A DNA stretch of 64,000 nt, from assembly GCF_900177345.1 (NCBI RefSeq), contig NZ_FWZT01000018.1, positions 1 to 64,000 of the forward strand. The letters run 5' to 3'. A program made the translations under genes and the position numbers. Under the pieces are notes generated by a model. That model was given only the letters and a program-made list of their open reading frames with translations. It was not told where the DNA came from and made no database searches. The stretch comes from Pseudobacteriovorax antillogorgiicola. Lineage in GTDB: Bacteria; Bdellovibrionota_B; Oligoflexia; Oligoflexales; Oligoflexaceae. Below, one piece after another: positions 8,264 through 16,071 of this stretch (its first letter is position 1; every line of letters starts with the position of its first letter).

Positions 8264-9004
8264 CTAGAGCGGCAAGCGTTTGAAAATGAATTCGGGGATA
8301 AGGCGAATGACTGTCATGATCAGTAGCCAAAAACGTGGTGTGTATAAAACGCTTTGGCCTTTTTTCATAGCTCTATAAATATCCGAACCAACCTGCTCAG
8401 GGCTAGCGAATAAGGCATTTTTATCAACTTCACTGGTCATGGGAGTATCAACGAAGCCAGGCTTGATTGTGAGTACACTTACCCCTGCCTTGCTTAGCCT
8501 TTGGCGCAGACCAGAAAGATAGGTACTTAAGGCTGCCTTGGCACTTCCGTAAATGTAATTGCTTTTGCGCCCCCGGTCTCCTGCGACCGAGGAAATGACA
8601 GCGATTTGGCCCATACCATCAGCTTCCATGTGGTTTGCGATGGGAGTCAGAATAGAGATACAGCTCAATAGATTGGTCCGAAACTCCATTTCCGCCGTGT
8701 GGTAATCTTTCTCAGACAGTTCTTGGGACCCTAGGCTGCCATGCCCCATGATCACTCGATGAATTGTTCCGAGTTGGGTCCTTGCGGCCTGCCATAACCC
8801 ATCGTGACCAGAAAAGTCATTGAGATCAGCGACCAAAGTCTCAACCCGCTGGGCACCTCTGGTTTGTAGATCCTGAGCTACAGATTTTAAACGCCCACTA
8901 TTGCGAGCAACCAGAACAAAGCTGCAGCCTTCCTTAGCAAAATGCCGCATAACTGCCTGGACGATGGCGGAGCTTGCGCCGTAAACAAGAATATTTTCTG
9001 ACAT
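8264..9004 (-). CDS. short-chain dehydrogenase/reductase, DprE2-like
   Basis: The 246-residue protein has the SDR nucleotide motif as VYGASSAI near the N-terminus, catalytic Ser in VISSVAGD and the YxxxK pair in YIYGSAKAAL. The overall pattern, including PGFVDTPMT and a hydrophobic C-terminal tail (WLLIMTVIRLIPEFIFKRL), resembles decaprenylphospho-ribose 2-keto reductases (DprE2), which work with the oxidase DprE1. No DprE1 partner is visible here, so the substrate is uncertain. The ATG at 9004 has AAGG 6 bases upstream; the ATG at 9022 has no site. The C-terminal tail may bind the membrane. The TrmK-like gene follows after two bases. Confidence 0.75.
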   Translation of the reverse strand: MSENILVYGASSAIVQAVMRHFAKEGCSFVLVARNSGRLKSVAQDLQTRGAQRVETLVADLNDFSGHDGLWQAARTQLGTIHRVIMGHGSLGSQELSEKDYHTAEMEFRTNLLSCISILTPIANHMEADGMGQIAVISSVAGDRGRKSNYIYGSAKAALSTYLSGLRQRLSKAGVSVLTIKPGFVDTPMTSEVDKNALFASPEQVGSDIYRAMKKGQSVLYTPRFWLLIMTVIRLIPEFIFKRLPL

Positions 9005-9342
9005 ACTGTACCTTCGCTTCATCTACTATAAGAGGGGCATCACACGGGGTATCGGTTACTTTCCGTAAACATCAATAGAATCGAAGGCTTTCTCTCCCGG
9101 AAATTCGGCTTTCTGGTTTAGTCTGCTTGGGGGAGTTCCCACCACGTAAGGGTCTAAATTCTAAACGATTTTCCGGTAAAAGTTATTGTCCCCCACAAAA
9201 AACTGACAAGGAAATTAGCCCGTTAGCTTGAGAAACTATTACTTTTTCGCTTCTGTTAAAAGCAAAGAATCAAAAGACCGTTTAATTATGTATCAAAGCA
9301 ATGAATAGAGACTGACAATTGATGATGTTGGGAGTTGACGTA
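9005..9342. other. divergent intergenic region
   Basis: About 340 bases between the SDR gene (minus) and a small plus-strand gene. It should carry both promoters. The similar strings TTTCCGTAAA near 9061 and TTTCCGGTAAAA near 9167 are the only notable repeats. No gene is supported. Confidence 0.4.
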
Positions 9343-9564
9343 ATGGTACTTAATTTTCAGGACTTTAAGAAACGAAAAGCAGAAAAACAAAGCTATCGAG
9401 ATTCTTTGGTGAATAAGATCGTCGATCATTACTCCGAGGAAAATCTTGAAAAAGACAATAGTTTCTACTTAGAGCATGTTAGGACTGGATTTCCGATCCA
9501 TGTCTTAGAAGGTATCTTAGAAAGACTCGAAGAAAACGCTCTTGTAAATTCTCACGCTCGATAA
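9343..9564 (+). CDS. small charged protein (73 aa), unknown
   Basis: No family recognised. I use the ATG at 9343, which has GGGAG 8 bases upstream; ATGs at 9322 and 9325 lack one. The product MVLNFQDFKKRKAEKQ... is highly charged and predicted helical, with no signal or membrane segment. A strong terminator follows about 180 bases after the stop, leaving a long untranslated tail. It could be a small regulatory or DNA/RNA-associated protein, but nothing specific shows this. Confidence 0.55.
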   Translation: MVLNFQDFKKRKAEKQSYRDSLVNKIVDHYSEENLEKDNSFYLEHVRTGFPIHVLEGILERLEENALVNSHAR

Positions 9565-9741
9565 GAACTTTTGGAATATGACTTGTGTTCATGCGATTTG
9601 TTGCAATCGATATTGCTTCTGCTTCTTAAACTGCCTGCATGTGATGTTTCTATGTTCCAAATTGATCCGTGGCTGAGCCTGTGATGTTGATGTTGTTTCT
9701 ATACCTGAAGCTGGCTCCAGTTATAACTTTGCCTATTTAAG

Positions 9742-9769
9742 CCTAGACCTTTGGTTTAGGTTTTTTTTT
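9742..9769 (+). terminator. rho-independent terminator
   Basis: CCTAGACC / GGTTTAGG form an 8-bp stem with one G-U pair and a 3-base loop, followed by nine T. It ends the transcript of the small gene at 9343-9564 and insulates the methyltransferase gene downstream. Confidence 0.8.
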
Positions 9770-9828
9770 GCTCCCGAGAGTGCCTGCAGTATGCTAGCGT
9801 TCGCTGCGACTGCCAGAAAGGAGGAGCC

Positions 9829-10764
9829 ATGGTCGAGATTAATTGGCAAAGCTTACGGGATCTTAGGGGGAAGTATGTGTCTCAGGCGGACTCCATCCGC
9901 GATTACTGGGCCGATGATCAGATTTTGTCTGACTACCATGAGACGTTGGGGCAGAGAATTCTTTGGAAGTGGCACAGTGTCTTGAAGCTCCTTCAGAAGG
10001 AACACGGCAAGCTATTTCGAGGTCCTCTTAGAGTGAAAGACTTTGGCTGTGGGACAGGTGTTGCTAGCCTTGCATTCCTCGAAATATTCGGTACTGATGC
10101 TGTCGCGAGCCTTAAGTTATTCGATCGAAGTCCTCGCGCTATGAGTTTTGCCCGGCGGACGATCCAAATGTCATATCCGAATGTAAGTTTGGATAAAGCT
10201 CTGGGAAGTCCTGAAGATGTCGATATTCTTCTGGTATCTCATGTTCTAACAGAAATGACGGAGAGTCACCTTAAGGAGCTTCTGCTTGGAATACGCCGCG
10301 CAAAATATGTCATTTGGGTAGAGGCTGGAACTCATCCTGTTAGTGATCGCCTGGTTCGTGCCCGTGACTTGCTCTGTGATCAGTTCAAAGTCTTGGCTCC
10401 GTGTTTGCATCAGAAGCCTTGTGGGATGACAACGGAGGAAAACTCCTCTCATTGGTGCCACTTCTTTGCTGATGTTCCCCAACAGGTGCATCACTCCGCT
10501 TTTTGGAGAGAGTTTGCAAAGCAGCTTAAAGTTGATCTCCGGTCCCTTCCTCTGAGCTACGTGGTGCTTGCTGCTCATGACGTTTGCACTTTAGGTGATG
10601 ATATCGATCAGAAGAGGATCATCGGACGCGTTCGTGAGTATAAGGGCTACTGCCGCGCGCTATTATGTGATGAGGCTGGCGTTTATGAAGCATCGATCCA
10701 AAAGAGGAATGACAAGAAGCGATTCAAGGAACTATGCCGAGGTGGCTTCTGTCTATCCCTATAA
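9829..10764 (+). CDS. Rsm22-like methyltransferase
   Basis: The 311-residue product has a SAM-binding motif VKDFGCGTGVASLAFLEIF at about residue 70-87 and then the signature of the Rsm22 family, which is linked to small-subunit ribosome assembly: a PCLHQKPCGM segment and SHWCHFFADVPQ, matching the PCPH..CP and WCHF elements whose Cys residues are proposed to bind metal in the mitochondrial homologue. The start is clear: AGGAGG 4 bases before the ATG. It stands as a single gene between a terminator and a convergent aminotransferase gene. The ribosomal role is inferred from the family. Confidence 0.75.
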   Translation: MVEINWQSLRDLRGKYVSQADSIRDYWADDQILSDYHETLGQRILWKWHSVLKLLQKEHGKLFRGPLRVKDFGCGTGVASLAFLEIFGTDAVASLKLFDRSPRAMSFARRTIQMSYPNVSLDKALGSPEDVDILLVSHVLTEMTESHLKELLLGIRRAKYVIWVEAGTHPVSDRLVRARDLLCDQFKVLAPCLHQKPCGMTTEENSSHWCHFFADVPQQVHHSAFWREFAKQLKVDLRSLPLSYVVLAAHDVCTLGDDIDQKRIIGRVREYKGYCRALLCDEAGVYEASIQKRNDKKRFKELCRGGFCLSL

Positions 10765-10896
10765 GGCCACCTTGATAAGTGCGACCCATATGCAGATAGA
10801 CGCATAAGCCAATAAAAGATAGTCTGTCAGTTCCAAAGCCCAGGCCTCCTAGTTAGAGGCCAGAACCTACCCTGGCTGGGCTAGGGGATCAAGGCT

Positions 10897-13041
10897 TTAG
10901 CGAGGAGTGCACGGAAGGCAAGGGGTTTCCTCTTCAAGCCGCGCCAAATTGATTTTGGGGTGGGTTTTGCCTTTTGGCACATAGAAGAAGTCAACCCCAG
11001 GATCGACCTCGGAAAAATCTTCATAGCGATGCAGGTTCTTCTCTGGGATGAAAATCAGTTGATCAAGAGTGTCGATGATCGTTTTTTGACACTCTTCTGG
11101 ATTCTTTCCTGGGGGGGTGATCAAGGGACATAGAGCCTTGGCCAAATCGACGCTGAACTCATAGGACTCTTTACCAAAGTCTTCGAGGAAGTCTTTGAGG
11201 ATGGGCAAGGTTTCCGTGGTTAACCGATCAAAATCGGCACCACGACTTAAATGTTCGCCGCGGTCGATCACGATATTGGCGATTTTACCACTGGTCATCA
11301 GCAAAAATTCCTGCCACTGCTGCTCAAAGGCCATCATCAGCCCGTTTTCATCGTTAAGCCGCGGCAGCTGGGAGCTATCATCTCGATACGTAAGAGCATC
11401 TTCCAAGCGTAGCTGAGGCTCACTGTCGGCAACACGGTCGTGAAGCCATTCGCCAGTGTAAGGGTCGAAAGAGTAGTGATCCATAAACAACGGTCCGAAG
11501 AACGCAACCCCATTGAGGGCTCGGAATACGTAGCGGACCTCTTCTTCACTAAGGGTGTAGTGCATCCCAATTCTAGTCCAGCCGGGTTTAAATCCATTGA
11601 GAACATTAAGGATCATCTGAACATACTTATCAGATAATTCCTTAGGAATTTTAAGCAATTCGTGACCGAAGGGCCCCGCACAGGCACAGCCCGATCGGGC
11701 TTGAATCCCAAAAACATCGTTGAGAAGGGCTGCAACGAAGGTGTGGTGAAGCATCCTATCCCCGTGTTTTACGAGAAACGAAAAGATGGGGTAGCGCAGT
11801 TTTGGATCGGGGTTGCCAAGAATTTGTATCTTTGGATGTTCACCCATGAAATCGAGCATTCTGGTGGTGTAATCAAGGTCGATTGTCTGAATTTGGTCGA
11901 CGCCCACCCAGTCCTTCAATTGGAAAGATAAGGCAGCCTGCCAAACTTGGCGAATAGCAGGGGTTCCGGGGTACTCACGATCTTCAATCCGCTCGTGGAA
12001 ATAATACTCCCATGGAGTCACTGCGGTAACAGTTCCACCACCGCCGAACGATGGGTTGGTGCTAGTGTCATAAATATGATTTTTACCTACTAAGAACCCA
12101 AGGTTGCTTCCTCCAAGGTTCTTATGCATCGATAAGTAGAGGGCATCGATCCCGTCTCGCTCCATGTTGATATCTGCATAAGGGCCAGAGGCCGCATAAT
12201 CCACGAAGAACATGGCCTGATGGCGCTTAAGAATGTCGCCAATGATTTTAAGATCGAAAGACATACCGGTGACGTTCGAAGCCGCGGAGAAGGACCCTAC
12301 TTTGATATGGTCGGGATACTTTTTAAGCTGGTTTTCTAAATCATCCAGGTCGACTTTATTCACCGAAGGGCCATCGCTGATGGCTTTGATCCTCACAAAG
12401 TGACAAAGGGAAGCGTCTTGCCAAGTAACGTCGTTAGAATGGTGCTCGGTAGGGCCAACAAACACGACAAACTTTTTAGCTAGCTCTTTTTTTACGTCGC
12501 AGCCTAGGGTTTCATTCAGAGTCTTTTGCCCTTTTGGGGATAAATATAGACCAAGAATCTTTTGAATTCGTTCTACAGCTCCCGTAGCTCCGTAGCCACA
12601 CGGAATGACGAAGCTGTCTTGCCCACCATTAACATGGCGTCTGATGTATTCAATCCCCTGGTGAAAGCGGATGGTTGAGTTCTTACCTGTGGCCGAGGTC
12701 TCTGTGTGGGTATTGGCATAGGTGCGTAGGCAATCGATCATGTAGTCTTCAATAAATCGCAGGCCCTGGGCAGACGCAGTATAGTCTAAGTGGACTAGGG
12801 TCTTGTAGTGACTTCCTCGTATGCCAGGGTGGATGTCCTGCCAAAAGTCTGGGACTGGGATCAAGGTGAAGCGGCCCAGCTTTTCACTACGAAGAAAGGC
12901 TAGCTTTTCTTCCAAGCTCCAGTGACGGTGTTCTTTGCCTGGGGATAATTCGAACTGGACGCGATGCCAAGTTCGAATAAGCTTACGAACTCCTTGAAGA
13001 GAAGGCTCATTTGCCGAGGCTTCTAAAAATAACTGAGTCAT
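10897..13041 (-). CDS. large class V aminotransferase / cysteine desulfurase-like protein
   Basis: PLP enzyme of the NifS/SufS fold. The PLP lysine is in LSMHKNLGG (Lys307), preceded by the cofactor Asp in FFVDYAASG and the TEHHSND motif. RSGCACAGP at residues 449-457 matches the RxGxxCA loop with the active-site Cys (Cys454) of desulfurases. At 714 residues it is about 300 longer than typical SufS: there is an extra N-terminal segment of about 80 residues and a C-terminal extension of about 200 residues without recognised domain. No ISC/SUF partner genes are nearby. The ATG at 13041 is divergent from the Nudix gene. It may be a desulfurase or a selenocysteine-lyase-like enzyme with another acceptor. 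Confidence 0.75.
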   Translation of the reverse strand: MTQLFLEASANEPSLQGVRKLIRTWHRVQFELSPGKEHRHWSLEEKLAFLRSEKLGRFTLIPVPDFWQDIHPGIRGSHYKTLVHLDYTASAQGLRFIEDYMIDCLRTYANTHTETSATGKNSTIRFHQGIEYIRRHVNGGQDSFVIPCGYGATGAVERIQKILGLYLSPKGQKTLNETLGCDVKKELAKKFVVFVGPTEHHSNDVTWQDASLCHFVRIKAISDGPSVNKVDLDDLENQLKKYPDHIKVGSFSAASNVTGMSFDLKIIGDILKRHQAMFFVDYAASGPYADINMERDGIDALYLSMHKNLGGSNLGFLVGKNHIYDTSTNPSFGGGGTVTAVTPWEYYFHERIEDREYPGTPAIRQVWQAALSFQLKDWVGVDQIQTIDLDYTTRMLDFMGEHPKIQILGNPDPKLRYPIFSFLVKHGDRMLHHTFVAALLNDVFGIQARSGCACAGPFGHELLKIPKELSDKYVQMILNVLNGFKPGWTRIGMHYTLSEEEVRYVFRALNGVAFFGPLFMDHYSFDPYTGEWLHDRVADSEPQLRLEDALTYRDDSSQLPRLNDENGLMMAFEQQWQEFLLMTSGKIANIVIDRGEHLSRGADFDRLTTETLPILKDFLEDFGKESYEFSVDLAKALCPLITPPGKNPEECQKTIIDTLDQLIFIPEKNLHRYEDFSEVDPGVDFFYVPKGKTHPKINLARLEEETPCLPCTPR

Positions 13042-13138
13042 ACGGGTGTCCTTTTCCAGTACTTTCGATCTGCCCTACATCCGTGTAATATGCCTCAGTT
13101 CTAGGGATATTTCACTCATAGTTGCAAAGGTATTACGG

Positions 13139-13522
13139 GTGGACGTAGTTTGCGCCTTGATGGCACAGAAAAATACTTACTTTGTTGCAAAAAGAGCTGA
13201 TCATAAAGCGTCAGGGGGCCGATGGGAGTTCCCAGGAGGCAAGGTCGAAGAGGGAGAAAGCCCCGCCGAGGCGATTATCCGCGAACTTGCTGAAGAGCTT
13301 GACGTTCAGAGTGCTGTAGAGCAGGTTTTGGAGCCCATATTAGTGGAAAAAAAGAACTTTGCATTGCGGTTGATCCCCGTTAAAGTGAGCATTCAAGGTA
13401 CCATTTTGCTTAAAGAACACAGTGATGGCCGGTGGTTAAGTCCATCTGATCTTCTCGGCCTGGATCTTTGCGAAGGCGACCGTGAAATCGTTCACCGGTA
13501 CTTGATTGGGGGCTCGATGTAG
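13139..13522 (+). CDS. MutT-type Nudix hydrolase
   Basis: Probable 8-oxo-dGTP or related nucleoside triphosphate diphosphatase. The Nudix box runs from GGKVEEGE to RELAEELDV and fits Gx5Ex7REUxEExGU exactly; the preceding WEFPGG is typical of MutT. I choose GTG at 13139 (AAAGG 8 bases upstream), giving 127 residues beginning MDVVCALMAQ, the normal MutT length and N-terminus. An upstream GTG at 13046 would add 31 residues unlike the family. It is divergent from the aminotransferase gene. Confidence 0.8.
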   Translation: MDVVCALMAQKNTYFVAKRADHKASGGRWEFPGGKVEEGESPAEAIIRELAEELDVQSAVEQVLEPILVEKKNFALRLIPVKVSIQGTILLKEHSDGRWLSPSDLLGLDLCEGDREIVHRYLIGGSM

Positions 13523-13638
13523 ATTCGGCTCTTTCTCTTAAGGGCATGATGCAAAGGTTCAGATCTAGAGACTACCTCTCAAAATGTCAAAGTTCCGTAA
13601 ATCAGGTGCCCCAAGGCTCCGAATTCCTAAACAGGCGT

Positions 13639-13644
13639 TATAAT
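13639..13644 (+). promoter_or_regulatory. TATAAT -10 element before the HlyIII gene
   Basis: A perfect TATAAT lies 24 bases upstream of the HlyIII/PAQR start codon. No good -35 sits at the normal distance, so the assignment is weak. Confidence 0.3.
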
Positions 13645-13667
13645 AGGGCAAGAAAGGGGGAGTATTT

Positions 13668-14324
13668 ATGTCTTCAATCTCATCAGAATACTCAGAAAAA
13701 GAAGAACTCATGAACGCGCTATCCCATGGGATTGGTCTGCTCATGAGCATTGCTGGCTTGATCTTGCTGATCAATAAAGGCATGTACCAGTCGAATGTAG
13801 AATACACTGTGAGCCTCATTGTTTTTGGGGTTTCGCTGATCATGGTATACGGAACCTCGACCGCATATCATTGGGTTAAAAATCCAAAGCTTAAGCAGAT
13901 GTGCAAGGTTTTTGACCACGTTGCGATCTATTTTCTAATTGCTGGAACCTATACCCCGTTCACCTTGATAACCCTTGGAGATACCTGGGGCTGGTGGATG
14001 TTTGGAATCATTTGGACTCTTGCGCTTATAGGGACTATTTTTAAGCTGTTTTTCACGGGGCGGTTTAACTTGGTATCAACACTCCTGTATGTGGCCATGG
14101 GTTGGTTGGCACTGATCGTCACGAGGCCGCTGATCCAGAGTCTGGACTGGGATGGTTTTCTTCTCCTGGCGGCCGGAGGTGCGGTTTATACCTTAGGAAC
14201 CCTGTTCTACCTCGCCGAGAGATTACCTTACAACCACGCTGTCTGGCACATCTTTGTCATCGGTGGCAGCGTTCTGCACTTTCTTTCAATTTTCCTTTAC
14301 GTCAAACCCCCTATTGGGGTTTGA
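13668..14324 (+). CDS. HlyIII/PAQR family membrane protein
   Basis: Seven-helix integral membrane protein of 218 residues. Family landmarks are present in order: NALSHGIGL near residue 16-24, YGTSTAYHW near 61-69, FDHVAIYFLIAGTYTPF near 82-98, and HAVWHIFVIGGSVLHF near the C-terminus; the Ser, Asp and His residues of these motifs form the zinc-dependent hydrolase-like site of PAQR proteins. Bacterial members were named hemolysin III, but the true activity is uncertain. GGGGGAG precedes the ATG. The gene overlaps the convergent DUF1415 gene by 14 bases at the 3' end. Confidence 0.88.
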   Translation: MSSISSEYSEKEELMNALSHGIGLLMSIAGLILLINKGMYQSNVEYTVSLIVFGVSLIMVYGTSTAYHWVKNPKLKQMCKVFDHVAIYFLIAGTYTPFTLITLGDTWGWWMFGIIWTLALIGTIFKLFFTGRFNLVSTLLYVAMGWLALIVTRPLIQSLDWDGFLLLAAGGAVYTLGTLFYLAERLPYNHAVWHIFVIGGSVLHFLSIFLYVKPPIGV

Positions 14325-14862
14325 TCAGGTCGAAACGGGCGAACATGGCCAAAACCTTGGCTCGCCCCATCTCCTTCAGTTTTTTCTGGTTTTTAATGGG
14401 GATGCTTTCCGTATCAGGATAGACCTGCCTAGCTTGCTCAATATCATCTTCCCGAATGATGTGGAAGACTGGTAGTGGCGATCGATTGGTATAGTTCTCC
14501 ACTGAGTCACTGTCTGCACCCTCGAATTGATATTCGGGATGAAAGGTTGCGATCTGATAAACCCCCCGCAGTGGGGTTTGATCGAGATAATGATCCATCA
14601 GATATGCCATGTCCAAAAAATTATCAAAATCCCCGAGGCCAGGGGCTATGATAAGGGTTGTGGCAAGAGATGCGCGATCCTGTGTCTCAAGCTGATCAAA
14701 CTCTTCCTGAAGCGTCTTCAGCAGGCTTTCAGGATCGCTGGCATTTTGGACGACATATCTGATTTGCTTATGTTTGAAAACTGGTCTTGCGAAGGGACAT
14801 AGGTTGAGGTTTATGACGGCCTCTTGAATCCATTGTCTTACCGCTTCTACTTCCGGCTGCAT
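14311..14862 (-). CDS. DUF1415 family protein
   Basis: Conserved protein of unknown function. The 183-residue sequence shows the family pattern: WIQEAVINLNLCPFA at the N-terminus, TTLIIAPGLGDFDNFLD in the middle, then VYQIATFHPEYQF and NYTNRSPLPVFHIIRE. It is soluble and cytoplasmic, without signal peptide. The conserved Cys and His residues suggest catalysis or metal binding but no activity is established. AAAGG lies 12 bases before the ATG, a rather long gap. It is convergent with the HlyIII gene. Confidence 0.85.
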   Translation of the reverse strand: MQPEVEAVRQWIQEAVINLNLCPFARPVFKHKQIRYVVQNASDPESLLKTLQEEFDQLETQDRASLATTLIIAPGLGDFDNFLDMAYLMDHYLDQTPLRGVYQIATFHPEYQFEGADSDSVENYTNRSPLPVFHIIREDDIEQARQVYPDTESIPIKNQKKLKEMGRAKVLAMFARFDLIKPQ

Positions 14863-14905
14863 GTACGATTCGTGCCTTTATCAAAGAGGAGGAGATCAAT
14901 CCCTC

Positions 14906-15112
14906 CTAAGACTTTTTGAAGCTCTCCCGCTTCTCCACCGACTTTAGTTGCAGCTTGAGTTGCGCTAGCTTGGAATTGAGGTGCCGCCACAAGGGATCGT
15001 ATCGAAACCGTGCTGCATCTACCTTCCGATCTTTTAGTTTCGCTTCGTATTTTTCCAGCTTCTTCTGAGCTAGCTGCTGCTGGTATTCGATAGCAGCACG
15101 CCTTCTTGCCAT
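14906..15112 (-). CDS. small coiled-coil protein (68 aa)
   Basis: No family recognised. From the ATG at 15112 (GGAGG 5 bases upstream) the product is almost entirely charged helix, beginning MARRRAAIEYQQQLAQKKLEK, with heptad-like spacing suggesting a coiled coil. An in-frame GTG 12 bases upstream overlaps the ribosome site and is less likely. It lies 43 bases upstream of the DUF1415 gene on the same strand and could share its transcript. Confidence 0.6.
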   Translation of the reverse strand: MARRRAAIEYQQQLAQKKLEKYEAKLKDRKVDAARFRYDPLWRHLNSKLAQLKLQLKSVEKRESFKKS

Positions 15113-15261
15113 GATTTCCTCCACCTCTTCAAAATTTATGTATGATGATCATAGCGGGACGCCTCAAAAAATCATCCATTTTTTCGGCAAGGAACGGAAA
15201 TTTCACTTGGAATCCTGTCATCAGATCAACCATATGTCCTCTGCTGTCCCCAGTGGTCCCG

Positions 15262-15942
15262 TTACCGCTGCAAGAATTTTGAAAGTTTTTGCAAAACATT
15301 CAATGGAATCTCGTGACCACCTGGGAATTCATGCCATTCCACAGCAAAGGGACGCGAGGTGAAGTAGTCCTTCAAGGCTTTTGCCCCGGCGATGGGTAGC
15401 ACCATATCCTGCTGGCCATGACTTTGAAAAATTTTTAGCTGAAACTCAGGGTCCTGATTTTCATCCAGCAGCGTCTGACCAACAAGGGTACTCGATAGTT
15501 GAAGCAATCCGGCAAGAGGCAATTGCTGGTGGATTGCTACATGCCCAGTGATCATTGCGCCCTGGCTAAAGCCGCCCAAAAATAGCCTCTCAGGTGCTAT
15601 GTCCAGGGCTTCAATCATGGCTTTAACGCGATCGCGAGCGGTTTCAAAGCCGTCAGGAACAGCGTCAGCGAAATACCGGCTCTGACCCGTTTGCAGGGCT
15701 CTCTCAAGGGCTACAAAGTCAATGGGGAACCAACCGCGGCCAGTCATGTGGGGGCCCACTGGTACCTCCACGATACCATTAGGAAAATACCAGTTAGTTC
15801 CTTCGGGAGCCGAGATATAGTTTGTCAGGCCTGCTAAGTCCTTGAAATCAGCACCATAGCCGTGAAGCAGGACAATATGGGGGCCAATGGGATCGCCTCG
15901 TTGGACGAGACAGTCGATATCTCCGTGTCGTTCAAATTTCAT
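15262..15942 (-). CDS. alpha/beta hydrolase, carboxylesterase/acyl-protein thioesterase type
   Basis: The 226-residue enzyme has the features of the phospholipase/carboxylesterase family: LLHGYGADFKDL (oxyanion region), nucleophile Ser in GGFSQGAM, Asp in SHGQQDMVLP and His in PGGHEIP. It lacks a signal peptide and should act in the cytoplasm on short acyl esters or acyl thioesters. The ATG at 15942 has AGGAG 5 bases upstream and is preferred over the frame's first ATG at 15972. Gene is monocistronic, divergent from the lipoprotein at 16072. Confidence 0.82.
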   Translation of the reverse strand: MKFERHGDIDCLVQRGDPIGPHIVLLHGYGADFKDLAGLTNYISAPEGTNWYFPNGIVEVPVGPHMTGRGWFPIDFVALERALQTGQSRYFADAVPDGFETARDRVKAMIEALDIAPERLFLGGFSQGAMITGHVAIHQQLPLAGLLQLSSTLVGQTLLDENQDPEFQLKIFQSHGQQDMVLPIAGAKALKDYFTSRPFAVEWHEFPGGHEIPLNVLQKLSKFLQR

Positions 15943-16071
15943 GGCGGCTCCTAAATGAGGGCTAAAGGACAATGGATTTAGCTAGAATATTCAGTAAGAA
16001 AAGCATCTTCGTAAAGCTTACTATAATAATTCCGATAAAAGACCAAGGTTTTTGTAACTTTGAGGGGCCAA

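Noticed and set aside
9061-9178. Recurring CCGTAAA/CGGTAAA strings (also near 18107, 41355 and 51765)
   Set aside because: Considered as a shared regulatory site, but the flanks, spacing and position relative to genes differ; only the sites before 17993 and 41314 could be fitted to a promoter pattern.
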